Assembly: GCF_014395785.1 (NCBI RefSeq)
Contig: NZ_CP060713.1
Span: 2,260,501 to 2,324,500 of the forward strand
DNA from: Nocardioides mesophilus
GTDB taxonomy: Bacteria; Actinomycetota; Actinomycetes; Propionibacteriales; Nocardioidaceae
Length of the DNA: 64,000 nt
Direction: 5' to 3'
Each line of letters begins with the position of its first letter. Within the stretch, counting starts at the first letter, position 1. Made by a program: the position numbers and the translations under genes. The notes below the pieces were generated by a model, which saw nothing but the letters and a program-made list of their open reading frames with translations, had not been told where the DNA came from and did not search any database. Positions 1-8,104 of the stretch are shown here, one piece after another.

Positions 1-218
1 TGCATGCGACACAGGGCGGCCTGCTGAGTCGCGCCGCCTCGCTGCCAGGGCTGCCGGGAGTCGAGCGCGCCATGGGCATCGACGAAGGCACCTGCTTGAG
101 CGTCTGTGCCGAACCTACGGGTGAGCTGAGGTTGCGGGTGAGCGGCCGCGGCTTCGTCTGGGACGTCGCCCGGGGCGGGGACGACACGATGCTGCTGCGG
201 AGACTCGCATCGCTGTAG
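1..218 (+). CDS. Peptidase S51 (cyanophycinase-like) protein, C-terminal fragment
   Basis: An open frame runs in from the left edge (frame of base 3) to a TAG at 216-218, giving about 71 residues. It contains QGGLLSRAASLPG and, after it, GIDEGTCLSV, resembling the segment of S51 peptidases and cyanophycinases in which the glycine-rich G-I-D-E stretch follows the active-site region. The rest matches the short beta-rich tail of this family (LRLRVSGRGFVWDV). The catalytic serine would lie outside the window. The likely role is serine hydrolysis of a peptide bond in the cytoplasm. An internal ATG at 72 is probably not the start because homology-like sequence precedes it. Family assignment is by motif memory only. 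Confidence 0.55.
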   Translation, partial: HATQGGLLSRAASLPGLPGVERAMGIDEGTCLSVCAEPTGELRLRVSGRGFVWDVARGGDDTMLLRRLASL

Positions 219-327
219 GGGCAGATCGGCCCCACACAAAGATCTCTCTCGACGTCGGGACGGAGGAGCGCGGCGCCCGAGCAGGTGGCAACGGGGGGTG
301 CGCGGCTCTCTGTGGGATCGGACCGCG

Positions 328-933
328 TCAGATCCAGCCGTTCGAGTGGGCGAGTTGTGCGGCTTCGGCCCGGGTTGACGCGCCCGTCTTGCCGATGGCG
401 GCCGACAGGTGGTTGCGGACGGTGCCGACGGAGAGCTGAGCGCGCGCAGCGATCACCGCGACCGGAGAGCCGTCGAGCGCAAGCAGCAGAATCTCCGACT
501 CCCGGGTGGTGAGCGGCGATGGGCCGGACATCATCGCCTCGGCCGCCAGGTTCGGGTCCACCACGCGGAGCCCTGCATGCACGCGCCTGACGGCGTCCGC
601 GAGCTCGCGCGCCGGAGTGTCCTTGATCAAGAAGCCGGCGGCGCCTGCGTCGAGGGCACGGCGTACGTAGCCTGGCCGTCCGAAGGTCGTCACGATCAGC
701 GACCGCACGGCCGGCAGCTCGGCGCGCAGCTGCTCGGCGACCTCGAGGCCGGTGGAGCCCGGCATCTCGATGTCGAGCAGGCACACCTCGGCCCGCGACG
801 AGCGTGCAGCGGCCACCACCTCGTCGCCGCGACCGACCTGGGCGACCACGTCAAGGTCGGTCTCGAGATCGAGCAGCGCCGCGAGCGCACCACGGACCAG
901 CGCCTGGTCATCGGCGAGCAGGATTCTGATCAC
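328..933 (-). CDS. NarL/DesR-type response regulator
   Basis: A 201-residue two-domain regulator. The receiver domain (1-120) has the acidic pair D8-D9, the phospho-acceptor D54 in CLLDIEMPG and K104 in FLIKDTPA. The LuxR-type helix-turn-helix spans about 138-201 (LTTRESEILLLALDG, then SVGTVRNHLS). Start is GTG at 933-931, overlapping the TGA of the upstream kinase by four bases (GTGA), so the two are translationally coupled. It is the last gene of a minus-strand operon with a DesK-like kinase and an ABC transporter, so it probably senses membrane or drug stress through that kinase and controls the operon itself. The specific signal cannot be read from sequence. Confidence 0.93.
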   Translation of the reverse strand: MIRILLADDQALVRGALAALLDLETDLDVVAQVGRGDEVVAAARSSRAEVCLLDIEMPGSTGLEVAEQLRAELPAVRSLIVTTFGRPGYVRRALDAGAAGFLIKDTPARELADAVRRVHAGLRVVDPNLAAEAMMSGPSPLTTRESEILLLALDGSPVAVIAARAQLSVGTVRNHLSAAIGKTGASTRAEAAQLAHSNGWI

Positions 934-1994
934 GGCAGAGAGACCTCCACGCGAGTTCCGGGATCTCCCGACAGATGGAGTGTGCCTCCTGCTGCCGACA
1001 CGCGCTCGCGCATGCCGCGCAGCCCGTTGCCGTCGTGACCGCCGTTCGCCTCGAATCCGGTGCCGTCGTCGGCGACGACCAGCCCGGACGGCGAGAGCTC
1101 GATCGAGACCATCGATGCCCGGGCGTGTCGGACCACGTTGGTCACCGACTCCCGCAGCACCCAGGCGAGCAAGGTGCGGTGCCGAGGATCGGTGTCGGCA
1201 ACGGTGCCGACCAGGTGCGTCTCGATGCCGGCATCCGCGAGGACCCGGGGCGCGGTGGCCAGCTCAGCCTCGAGGTTGGCTGCCCGCAGACCGCCGACCG
1301 TCGACCGGACCTCCCTGAGCGCCTGCCGGGCCGTTTCCTGGATCGACTCCAGCTCGGCACGAGCCCGCGCGGGGTCGACGTCGATGAGCCGGGCGGCGAG
1401 CTCGGCCTTGATCGAGAGCGCCGTCAACGAGTGACCGAGCACGTCGTGTACGTCGCGGGCGAGCCGATCACGCTCGGCGACCAGCGCCAGCTCCGCCCGG
1501 GCGTCCTCGGACCGCGCTTCAAGCTCGAAGAAGACACGCATTGCCGTGCAGAAGCCGATGATGGGCCACACCATCAGGAAGAAGAAGGCCGGGAAGTCAC
1601 CGCCGATCAGGGACAGGATCGGCAGCAGGGCGCTGATGACCGTGGTCCCCTTCCACCAGGGCGCCGGCACCATCAGCGCGGAGAACGCGCCCAGGTAGGG
1701 GGTGAGTCCGATGGCCTCGATGCCGATCACCGGCACTGTCCCCAGGGCCAGCAAGAGCATCGCGACCCAGATCTTCAACGCGTGGTCGCGCCACACGCTC
1801 CACCCGAACAGGTACACCACCGCATAGGCCGCGATGAGCGCCAGCGCCACCCCCTTGACGGGTGCCGACGCATCGGTCTGGAAGGTCTCGATCACCGGGT
1901 AGGCGAGGAAGACCAGCCACACCGCCGCAACGGCCCAACCCCACCGCTCCCAGGGGGACCGGCTGGAGTCGGCATCGGCGTGGGGTGCGGTCAC
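930..1994 (-). CDS. DesK-like sensor histidine kinase
   Basis: A 354-residue membrane kinase. About five hydrophobic segments occupy residues 20-170, followed by a HisKA_3 dimerisation domain with the phospho-accepting histidine in RLARDVHDVLGHSL and a C-terminal HATPase with NGLRGMRERV. I place the start at GTG 1994-1992 because it overlaps the permease stop as GTGA and because a longer frame from 2060 reads through the permease gene as low-quality sequence. It phosphorylates the partner regulator encoded just downstream. Kinases of this class next to DrrA-like ABC transporters usually respond to membrane lipid state or membrane-active compounds. That role is inferred from context. Confidence 0.92.
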   Translation of the reverse strand: MTAPHADADSSRSPWERWGWAVAAVWLVFLAYPVIETFQTDASAPVKGVALALIAAYAVVYLFGWSVWRDHALKIWVAMLLLALGTVPVIGIEAIGLTPYLGAFSALMVPAPWWKGTTVISALLPILSLIGGDFPAFFFLMVWPIIGFCTAMRVFFELEARSEDARAELALVAERDRLARDVHDVLGHSLTALSIKAELAARLIDVDPARARAELESIQETARQALREVRSTVGGLRAANLEAELATAPRVLADAGIETHLVGTVADTDPRHRTLLAWVLRESVTNVVRHARASMVSIELSPSGLVVADDGTGFEANGGHDGNGLRGMRERVSAAGGTLHLSGDPGTRVEVSLP

Positions 1995-2797
1995 ACCCGC
2001 TCCCGACGTCGGCGCAGCCCCCAGATCGCCAGCCCTGCGAAGATCACCGTCCACGAGCACACGTTAGCCAGTAACAGCCACACGGAGTCGTGTCCGGCGT
2101 CGATGGGCAGGTGGCCCTCCGAGATCGGGTAGCGGGCCAGCCCGGCATAGCCGTAGAGCGGGGTGAACCGACCGAGTTCCAAGATGATGCCGTCCATCGG
2201 TGTGAAGACGTTGCCGAGGAAGCTCATGATCACGATCACTCCGGACGCGATGCCGGCGGCGTTCTCGCCCTTGAAGATCAGGCACATCGCCAGGCCGTAG
2301 ACCGCGAACAGCGCCGAGCCGAGCCACACGATGCCAGCGCTGGCCAGCCAGTCGAGCGTGGTGCCAGACGAGCCGGTAGCAGCGCCGATGGCGTAGATCA
2401 ATGCGATCGGGACAGCCGCCACCAGCATCGCCACGGCCGTCTTGATCGCCACGAACGCCAGCGACGACAGTGGTGTCAGCGCGATCTGCCGACCCCATCC
2501 CATCGTCTGCTCAGTTGCGGCCGCCCCGGCGACAGTCGTGGTGGCCGTGACCGCGCCGTACGCCGCCATCGAGACCATGACGTACATCGCGACGTTGGCA
2601 CTGCCGTACGCCTCGTCGTCGCCCATCCCGAAGACGAAGAACAAGAACGCCGGCAGCGCCACGGTGAAGAACATCCCCACCTTGTCGCGGAGCTGTCGCT
2701 TCAGGTCGAGGCGGCCGTAGGCGATCATCTCGGGTCGGTTCGTGGGTCGACTGGGAGTCGCGGAGGTCCCGGTGACGTTGATCGACATCGTGCTCAT
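1991..2797 (-). CDS. ABC-2 type transporter permease
   Basis: A 268-residue integral membrane protein with six predicted transmembrane helices (for example MFFTVALPAFLFFVFG near 42-57 and WTVIFAGLAIWGLR near the C-terminus), typical of ABC-2 drug or lipid exporters. The ATG at 2797-2795 overlaps the ATPase stop as ATGA, which decides the start; a longer frame beginning at 2941 is an antisense-like extension inside the ATPase gene. It should pair with the ATPase encoded immediately upstream to form an exporter. The substrate is unknown. Its downstream coupling to a kinase-regulator pair suggests self-tuning of export. Confidence 0.9.
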   Translation of the reverse strand: MSTMSINVTGTSATPSRPTNRPEMIAYGRLDLKRQLRDKVGMFFTVALPAFLFFVFGMGDDEAYGSANVAMYVMVSMAAYGAVTATTTVAGAAATEQTMGWGRQIALTPLSSLAFVAIKTAVAMLVAAVPIALIYAIGAATGSSGTTLDWLASAGIVWLGSALFAVYGLAMCLIFKGENAAGIASGVIVIMSFLGNVFTPMDGIILELGRFTPLYGYAGLARYPISEGHLPIDAGHDSVWLLLANVCSWTVIFAGLAIWGLRRRRERV

Positions 2798-3681
2798 CGC
2801 TGGCCCTCGCAGGCCGAGGTGGTGGCACCGGTCAGTTCTGGCCCGGTCAGGGCGAGGAACGCAGCCTCGAGGCTGGCGCTGGCGACCTCGAGGTCGGTGA
2901 TGCCGAGCGGCGCGACGGCCGTGCGGACGTCGTCGAGCCACTCCTCGTCGACGCCGTGGACAGTCAAGACGTCAGCGGGCGGCCGGAAGGTGACCGTCTG
3001 CCCGCCGTACGCCGCGCGCACCTCGGCGGTCGGGCCGTCGGCGACGATCCGGCCGCGGGCCATCAGCACCGTGCGGTCGGCGAAGGCGTCGGCTTCCGCG
3101 AGGTAGTGGGTCGCGAAGACGATGGTGCGGCCGCCGGCCGCGTCGGCGCGCATGGTGTCCCAGAACTCCTGACGCACGCTCACGTCCATGCCGGTGGTCG
3201 GCTCGTCGAGGATCACCAGGTTGGGGTCGGGGACGAGTGCCAGGGCGAACTTGAGTCGTTGTTGCTCGCCTCCGGAGCAGGCCTTCACCAGCCGGTTGGC
3301 GATCGGACCGAGGCCCGCGCGCTCGACGACGACGTCGACCCGCTCGGGGCGCCCGTGGAGTGTGGCGATCGCGCGGATCGTCTCCCGTACCGTGAAGTCG
3401 GGCAGCAGCCCGCCAGTCTGTGTCACGGCGGAGATCCGGCCATCCACGACGGCGCGGTGCGGCGTGGCGCCGTACACCTCGATCGTCCCGCTGGTCGGTG
3501 ATGTCAGCCCGAGGAACATGTCGACGGTGGTGGTCTTCCCGGCGCCGTTGGGGCCGAGGAAGGCGACGATCTCGCCGGAGCCGATGGTCAGGTCGATGCC
3601 ATCCACGGCGGTGACGATCTCACCGCCCTGTCCCCGAAACCGCTTCGTCAGGCCCCTCGCCGTGATTGCTGGTGTGGTCAT
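2794..3681 (-). CDS. DrrA-like ABC transporter ATP-binding protein
   Basis: A 295-residue ATPase. Walker A is GPNGAGKTT near residue 43, the signature is CSGGEQQR, and Walker B is LVILDEPTTGMD, followed by a switch histidine in VFATHYLAEAD. The C-terminal 70 residues form the extra domain common to daunorubicin-resistance (DrrA) and related exporters. It is the first gene of the four-gene minus-strand operon and overlaps the permease by four bases. Upstream lies a perfect palindrome at 3739-3754 that could be the operon's control site. It energises export of an unknown hydrophobic compound. Confidence 0.93.
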   Translation of the reverse strand: MTTPAITARGLTKRFRGQGGEIVTAVDGIDLTIGSGEIVAFLGPNGAGKTTTVDMFLGLTSPTSGTIEVYGATPHRAVVDGRISAVTQTGGLLPDFTVRETIRAIATLHGRPERVDVVVERAGLGPIANRLVKACSGGEQQRLKFALALVPDPNLVILDEPTTGMDVSVRQEFWDTMRADAAGGRTIVFATHYLAEADAFADRTVLMARGRIVADGPTAEVRAAYGGQTVTFRPPADVLTVHGVDEEWLDDVRTAVAPLGITDLEVASASLEAAFLALTGPELTGATTSACEGQR

Positions 3682-3738
3682 GACTCAACCCTCCGGCTCC
3701 GCGCGCGACGAGCCCAAGGGGAGTTGTCACGACCTGCA

Positions 3739-3754
3739 CATGACACCTGTCATG
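3739..3754. promoter_or_regulatory. Palindromic operator candidate upstream of the ABC/two-component operon
   Basis: CATGACA-CC-TGTCATG is a palindrome with perfect 7-base arms, 58 bases before the ATPase start and about 100 bases before the divergent 2H phosphoesterase gene. NarL-type regulators bind inverted repeats, so autoregulation by the operon's own response regulator is a reasonable guess. No clear -35/-10 pair could be fixed around it. Confidence 0.5.
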
Positions 3755-3856
3755 GATTGCCGATCATGCCAGGCGGGACCGCTTCCGGCCCTTGAGCGCG
3801 CCGCCTGGTCAGGGAAGGGCGTTCGACCGGTCCGATCAGCACGCTAGCTTGCTGCC

Positions 3857-4417
3857 ATGAGCACAGTCCTGGACACAGCGGTGCTCCTGACTGCGGAGTC
3901 ACTCTCCTGGTTCACCGACAAGTGGCGAAGCCGGTCGATCCTGCCCGTAGACCCGCCCCTGGCCCTGAGCGAAGCGATCCCGCCGCACTTCACACTGCTG
4001 AGCCCCTGGTACCTCGACCTCACCGGCGACGAGGCGTCGGGTCGGCTGCGAGGGGCAGCTCGGGGGGTCGAACCGTTCCGGCTCCAGTTCACCTCGGTCG
4101 GAACCTTCGCCACCGGCCACGTCTACCTGCGACCCGACCCCTCGGCGGAGCTGGACGAGTTGTTCGCCGCGCTCACCGAAGCGTTCCCCGAGTTCCCCCC
4201 ATATGGCGGTGCGTTCTCAGACTGGCTGCCTCACCTGACGGTATCCCGACGGGGTGGTGAGGCCACTGCGTCCGAAGTACGTCGTGAAGTCGAGGCCTCC
4301 ACTCCCTTGACCCTGGACGTGCACGAGGTCTCCGCCTGGGAGTACCTGCCCAGTGGCCGGTGGGTGCGACACCTCACCGTTCCTCTCGGAGGCGAGACGG
4401 ACAGCGCGACCCCGTAG
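3857..4417 (+). CDS. 2H phosphoesterase / 2'-5' RNA ligase family protein
   Basis: A 186-residue protein with the two H-x-T/S signatures of the 2H superfamily: H44 in PPHFTLLSPW and H126 in WLPHLTVSR. The spacing of about 80 residues fits LigT-like proteins. These enzymes cleave or form cyclic phosphodiester bonds in RNA or nucleotides in the cytoplasm. The gene is monocistronic and divergent from the ABC operon. The exact substrate is not predictable. The start ATG at 3857 is the first in frame after the intergenic region. Confidence 0.8.
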   Translation: MSTVLDTAVLLTAESLSWFTDKWRSRSILPVDPPLALSEAIPPHFTLLSPWYLDLTGDEASGRLRGAARGVEPFRLQFTSVGTFATGHVYLRPDPSAELDELFAALTEAFPEFPPYGGAFSDWLPHLTVSRRGGEATASEVRREVEASTPLTLDVHEVSAWEYLPSGRWVRHLTVPLGGETDSATP

Positions 4418-4535
4418 CAGCCAGGGGGTGGCGACGGGTGAGTGAAGGCCGCGTGCCTCGACAGCGCCGGTTACCTCAACCCATTGCGGTCTCCGCCGGC
4501 AAAGTCGGGCCGGTAGGTAGCTGGAAACTGGAGTT

Positions 4536-4652
4536 GTGTCCGAAAAGGGCTGGAGCGAAATACCATCGAGGACGTCTTCAAGTGGTCCGGACAGCTGGTT
4601 CGAAGGGAAGACGCACAGCGTCTACATGTCTTTTCTGGAGGGAAGATATTGA
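4536..4652 (+). CDS. Possible 38-residue leader peptide coupled to the next ORF
   Basis: A GTG at 4536, shortly after a GGAG, opens a 39-codon frame ending in TGA at 4650-4652. That stop overlaps the TTG start of the following gene (TTGA), the usual sign of translational coupling. The peptide is rich in Trp, Ser and Gly (GWSEIP, PDSWFEGKTHSVY). Its codon choice is AT-richer than the flanking chromosome, like the next ORF. No family is recognised, and it could be a chance frame. Confidence 0.35.
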   Translation: MSEKGWSEIPSRTSSSGPDSWFEGKTHSVYMSFLEGRY

Positions 4653-5800
4653 GCGACGAAACCACGTTTGCCTGGGAGCCCATACGGCGAAGAGCGGCAG
4701 AAAGAAAGGCTGCCGGCATGTTTCTGACACTCGTCAGCGGCGAAACCAGTCTCGGTGTGCCGGCACTCCTGGATGAGGCCATTCGGCGAGCCAATGCGGA
4801 CTTCCACGGTGAAGTGGCTGGTGGCGTAGCCGTTCGGACACCCGATCCAGGCGTAGGGGCGCCGCTGTTCTGGGACGGGCGCAGACGCAGCGCGCTGGAG
4901 ACTTGGCTCGGCGTCTGCTGTGCCGAGCTCACGAGGGCTGGTCTTGGAGGTCAGCTACGGCCCAGTCGCAGGAGTCGTCCAAAATCAGGGGCACTTGCGG
5001 GAGCACCAGCTTCCGCACCCACGGTATTCGTCGGCTACCAGATGGAAGTCTTCCCGCCACCGCATGAGGAGCTGCTTGGGTGGCATGTCGGAGTAGGCAC
5101 GACTCGCCGCGTTGCCGAGTTCGCAACCAAGTGGGCGAGCCTCTCCGGTGGAGAGTGCTGGGCAGCGTGCTCGGATGAGGCGATGAAGATAGAGGGGTGC
5201 TGCGCCGCCGACTTCCTGTGCTCCGCGGCCAGCGTGGCCGAATACGGCGCGACGTTGATCTACCCAGTGGACTCACACAAGTTGACCCACTGCACGATGG
5301 CGCCCAGGGGCGAGTTCATTGCCCAATCGATCGAAAGGCCCGGTCATTGGCAAGCACAGGTGGCGGAGCTGGTCGAAGTACTCCTGGCCGCCCCCGAGGC
5401 CGCAGACGTTGGGATGATCAAGCGCGCCAGGGAGGAGGCGTCGTCCTGGCTGGAGATTGGGCAGCAGACGAACAAGCCGGCGCGCCTCGTCATCGACTAC
5501 CAGGCGAGCAGACATCTATGGGATCGATATGTCATTGATGCTCACGGCGTCAACCTGCTCACTGACTATCACTTGGACAACGCGCACGACCTTTCGGATT
5601 GGACCGTCGAGGAGGTCAGCCCCGGACGCCATTTGGTCAGCGCGAAGAACCTCGCGTCTTGGTACTCGGGGGGACCGACCCCGTACGACGTGATACAGCG
5701 TGCGCGGGCGGATTTCGGGAAGATGATTCTCGACTGGGACACGATTCAGAGCCATCCCGGCCCCTACACCAATCTCAACCCGAACATCATTGGTCGTTGA
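4649..5800 (+). CDS. Unrecognised 383-residue protein with a cysteine cluster
   Basis: The start is TTG at 4649, with GGAGGGA seven bases upstream. I recognise no domain. Visible features are a low-complexity basic stretch near 105-122 (RPSRRSRPKSGALAGAPASA), a cysteine-rich patch around 173-195 (GGECWAACSDEAMKIEGCC and on), and Trp/Tyr-rich segments such as LASWYSGGPTPYDVI near the C-terminus. There is no signal peptide or membrane helix. Base composition is lower in GC than most of the window, and the gene abuts a decayed recombinase, so it was probably acquired with a mobile element. It may be cargo, for example a defence or immunity protein, but that is only a guess. Confidence 0.7.
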   Translation: MSDETTFAWEPIRRRAAERKAAGMFLTLVSGETSLGVPALLDEAIRRANADFHGEVAGGVAVRTPDPGVGAPLFWDGRRRSALETWLGVCCAELTRAGLGGQLRPSRRSRPKSGALAGAPASAPTVFVGYQMEVFPPPHEELLGWHVGVGTTRRVAEFATKWASLSGGECWAACSDEAMKIEGCCAADFLCSAASVAEYGATLIYPVDSHKLTHCTMAPRGEFIAQSIERPGHWQAQVAELVEVLLAAPEAADVGMIKRAREEASSWLEIGQQTNKPARLVIDYQASRHLWDRYVIDAHGVNLLTDYHLDNAHDLSDWTVEEVSPGRHLVSAKNLASWYSGGPTPYDVIQRARADFGKMILDWDTIQSHPGPYTNLNPNIIGR

Positions 5801-5889
5801 TCGCCAGTCTTCTCAGCTGGTTGCACCAGATCGGCCGCTACAGGCTGTCCACCCTCTCGCATCGACTTCCTGGAGTCGGCCTCCACCGC

Positions 5890-5916
5890 TGTCGACGACG
5901 CTTGAAAACGAGGCCA
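5890..5916 (+). repeat. IS21 left terminal inverted repeat
   Basis: Twenty-seven bases beginning TGTCGACGACGCTTGAAAAC. Aligned with the inverse of 8078-8104 it differs at only a few positions. The outer TGT/ACA ends fit the family. Confidence 0.9.
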
Positions 5917-5958
5917 TAGCGACGGTCGAAAACGAGGCCACCCAGACAGATTGGATGG

Positions 5959-7230
5959 GTGATCTCTGTGGAGGATTGGGCTCTGATCCGGCGGCTGGTC
6001 GCGGAGGGTGTTCCGCAGCGTCAGGTCGCGAAGGATCTCGGGGTGGGGCGAGCGACGGTGGCGCGGGCGTTGGCCTCGGATCGGCCGCCGAAGTACGAGC
6101 GGCCGGCGGTGTCGACGTCGTTCACGCCCTTCGAGCCGCACGTGCGGCAGCTGCTGAAGGATCATCCGGGGATGCCGGCCACGGTGGTTGCCGAGCGGGT
6201 CGGCTGGACGGGGTCGATCACGTGGTTCCGCGACAACGTCCGTCGGCTGCGGCCTGAGTATCGTCCGGGCGACCCCGCGGGTCGGTTGACGTGGCTGCCG
6301 GGTGATGCGGCGCAGTGCGACCTGTGGTTCCCGCCGCGGAAGATCCCGCTCGAGGACGGCAGCAAGGCGCTGCTGCCGGTCATGGTGATCACGTGCGCGC
6401 ATTCGCGGTTCATCCTCGGACGGATGATCGCGACCCGGCACACCGAGGACCTGCTGCTGGGGATGTGGGAGCTGCTGGGGCAGCTCGGTCGGGTCCCGCG
6501 GCGCCTGATCTGGGACAACGAGTCCGGCATCGGCCGCGGCAAGCGGCACGCCGAAGGCGTCGGCGCGTTCACCGGCACCCTGGCCACCACGCTGCAGCGC
6601 CTGAAGCCCTATGACCCCGAGTCGAAGGGCATCGTGGAGCGACGCAACGGGTTCTTCGAGACCTCCTTCATGCCCGGGCGTGATTTCACGTCACCGGCGG
6701 ACTTCAACATCCAGTTCACCGACTGGCTGAGGATCGCGAACGGTCGCGTGGTGCGCACCATCAAGACCAGGCCGGTCGATCTGCTCGACGCCGACAGGGC
6801 CGCGATGCTCCCGTTGCCGCCAGTGCCCCCGGCGGTCGGGTGGCTCAACCGGGTCCGGTTGGGACGTGACTACTACGTCCGCGTCGACAGCAACGACTAC
6901 TCGGTCGACCCGGCGGTGATCGGCCGGTTCGTCGACGTCACCGCGGACCTGTCCAGGGTGCAGGTCCGCCACGAGAGGCGTCTGATCGCCGATCACGACC
7001 GGGTCTGGGCGCGTGGCATGACCATCACGGACCCCGCCCACGTTGCATCGGCCCAGGTGCTGCGTGAGGAGTTCCAGCGCCCCCGCCCGGCGGCCGACCC
7101 AGATGAGGGGCTGGTGCGGGACCTGGCCGACTACGACCGTGCCTTCGGGCTCATCGACGGCGGTCTCACCGACGGCGGTCTCACCGACGGCGGCCCCGCC
7201 GACAGTGCTGACGGTGAGGAGGTGGCGTGA
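5959..7230 (+). CDS. istA: IS21-family transposase IstA
   Basis: A 423-residue DDE transposase. The N-terminal helix-turn-helix (about 5-50) includes LVAEGVPQRQVAKDLGVGRA. The catalytic acids are in QCDLWFPP (D), LIWDNESGI (D) and GIVERRNGFFETSF (E), with a C-terminal beta domain (YYVRVDSNDYSVDP). It binds the element's ends and catalyses transposition with IstB. The start is GTG at 5959. The C-terminus carries a threefold 15-bp tandem repeat (7156-7200) encoding DGGLT/DGGLT/DGGPA. The stop overlaps the IstB start as GTGA. Confidence 0.95.
   Translation: MISVEDWALIRRLVAEGVPQRQVAKDLGVGRATVARALASDRPPKYERPAVSTSFTPFEPHVRQLLKDHPGMPATVVAERVGWTGSITWFRDNVRRLRPEYRPGDPAGRLTWLPGDAAQCDLWFPPRKIPLEDGSKALLPVMVITCAHSRFILGRMIATRHTEDLLLGMWELLGQLGRVPRRLIWDNESGIGRGKRHAEGVGAFTGTLATTLQRLKPYDPESKGIVERRNGFFETSFMPGRDFTSPADFNIQFTDWLRIANGRVVRTIKTRPVDLLDADRAAMLPLPPVPPAVGWLNRVRLGRDYYVRVDSNDYSVDPAVIGRFVDVTADLSRVQVRHERRLIADHDRVWARGMTITDPAHVASAQVLREEFQRPRPAADPDEGLVRDLADYDRAFGLIDGGLTDGGLTDGGPADSADGEEVA
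7156..7200 (+). repeat. 15-bp tandem repeat inside istA
   Basis: GACGGCGGTCTCACC occurs at 7156-7170 and 7171-7185, with a diverged third copy at 7186-7200. It expands the acidic Asp-Gly tail of IstA without disturbing the frame. Confidence 0.85.
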
Positions 7231-8039
7231 TGACCGGTAAGGCGAAGGCCGGCGGGACCCATCACAGCGAGGCACTGAAGCAGGTCACCTACCTGGCGTC
7301 GGCGTTGAAGGCACCGCGGATCACCGAGGCAGCCGGCCGACTGGCCGACCACGCTCGTGACGCAGGTTGGACCCACGAGGAGTACCTCGCCGCGGTCCTG
7401 GACCGTGAGGTCGCCGCACGCAACGCGTCCGGTGCCCAGCTGCGGATCCGGGCCGCCGGGTTCGGGTCGAGGAAGACCATCGAGGAGTTCGACTGGGACG
7501 CCCAACCCGCGGTGCGTCAACAGATCGCCGCACTCGCATCGGGTGGGTTCCTCACCGAAGCCCGCAACGTGGTGCTGCTCGGTCCGCCCGGCACCGGCAA
7601 GACCCACCTAGCCACCGGCCTGGGCATCGCCGCCGCGCACCACGGTCACCGGGTGCTGTTCGCGACCGCGACCGAGTGGGTCACCCGACTCACCGACGCC
7701 CACCGCGCCGGCCGGCTACCCCAAGAACTCACACGGCTGCGGCGCTACGGCCTGATCATCGTCGACGAGGTCGGCTACCTACCGTTCGAGCAAGACGCCG
7801 CGAACCTCTTCTTCCAGCTCGTGTCCAGCCGCTACGAACACGCCTCGCTGATCCTCACATCCAACCTGCCCTTCAGCGGCTGGGGCGGTGTGTTCGGCGA
7901 CCAGGCCGTCGCCGCGGCCATGATCGACCGCGTCGTCCACCACGCACACGTGCTCACCTTGAAGGGCGCCAGCTACCGGCTACGCAACCGCGGGATCGAC
8001 ACCCTGCCCAGCATCAGAACCCAAGACACGGCAGACTAG
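7227..8039 (+). CDS. istB: IS21-family helper ATPase IstB
   Basis: A 270-residue AAA+ protein related to DnaC. Walker A is LLGPPGTGKTHLA near residue 118, Walker B is LIIVDEVGYLPF, and sensor 1 lies in LILTSNLPFSGW. It ends with the typical LKGASYRLR motif. IstB assembles on target DNA and licenses IstA for insertion. GTG at 7227 overlaps the istA stop. The length is within the usual range, with no frameshift, so the element looks capable of transposition. Confidence 0.95.
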   Translation: MMTGKAKAGGTHHSEALKQVTYLASALKAPRITEAAGRLADHARDAGWTHEEYLAAVLDREVAARNASGAQLRIRAAGFGSRKTIEEFDWDAQPAVRQQIAALASGGFLTEARNVVLLGPPGTGKTHLATGLGIAAAHHGHRVLFATATEWVTRLTDAHRAGRLPQELTRLRRYGLIIVDEVGYLPFEQDAANLFFQLVSSRYEHASLILTSNLPFSGWGGVFGDQAVAAAMIDRVVHHAHVLTLKGASYRLRNRGIDTLPSIRTQDTAD

Positions 8040-8077
8040 AAGACACGAACCGGTGGCCTCGTTTTCGAGCGTCGGAT

Positions 8078-8104
8078 CGGCCTCATTTTCGAGCGTTGCC
8101 GACA
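8078..8104 (-). repeat. IS21 right terminal inverted repeat
   Basis: Read on the minus strand it begins TGTCGGCAACGCTCGAAAAT and matches the left end. The duplicated ACCGC follows at 8105-8109. Confidence 0.9.

Larger units (their letters stand above)
5890..8104 (+). mobile_element. IS21-family insertion sequence, complete
   Basis: The element is bounded by imperfect 27-bp inverted repeats beginning TGTCG and ending CGACA, and flanked by a 5-bp direct duplication ACCGC (5885-5889 and 8105-8109). Each end carries a second internal copy of the motif TCGAAAACGAGGCCA (5926-5940 on the left; the inverse at 8054-8068 on the right), as usual for IS21 transposase sites. It contains an intact istA and istB overlapping by four bases. 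The clean duplication and open genes indicate fairly recent insertion, into the tyrosine recombinase gene. Confidence 0.95.
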
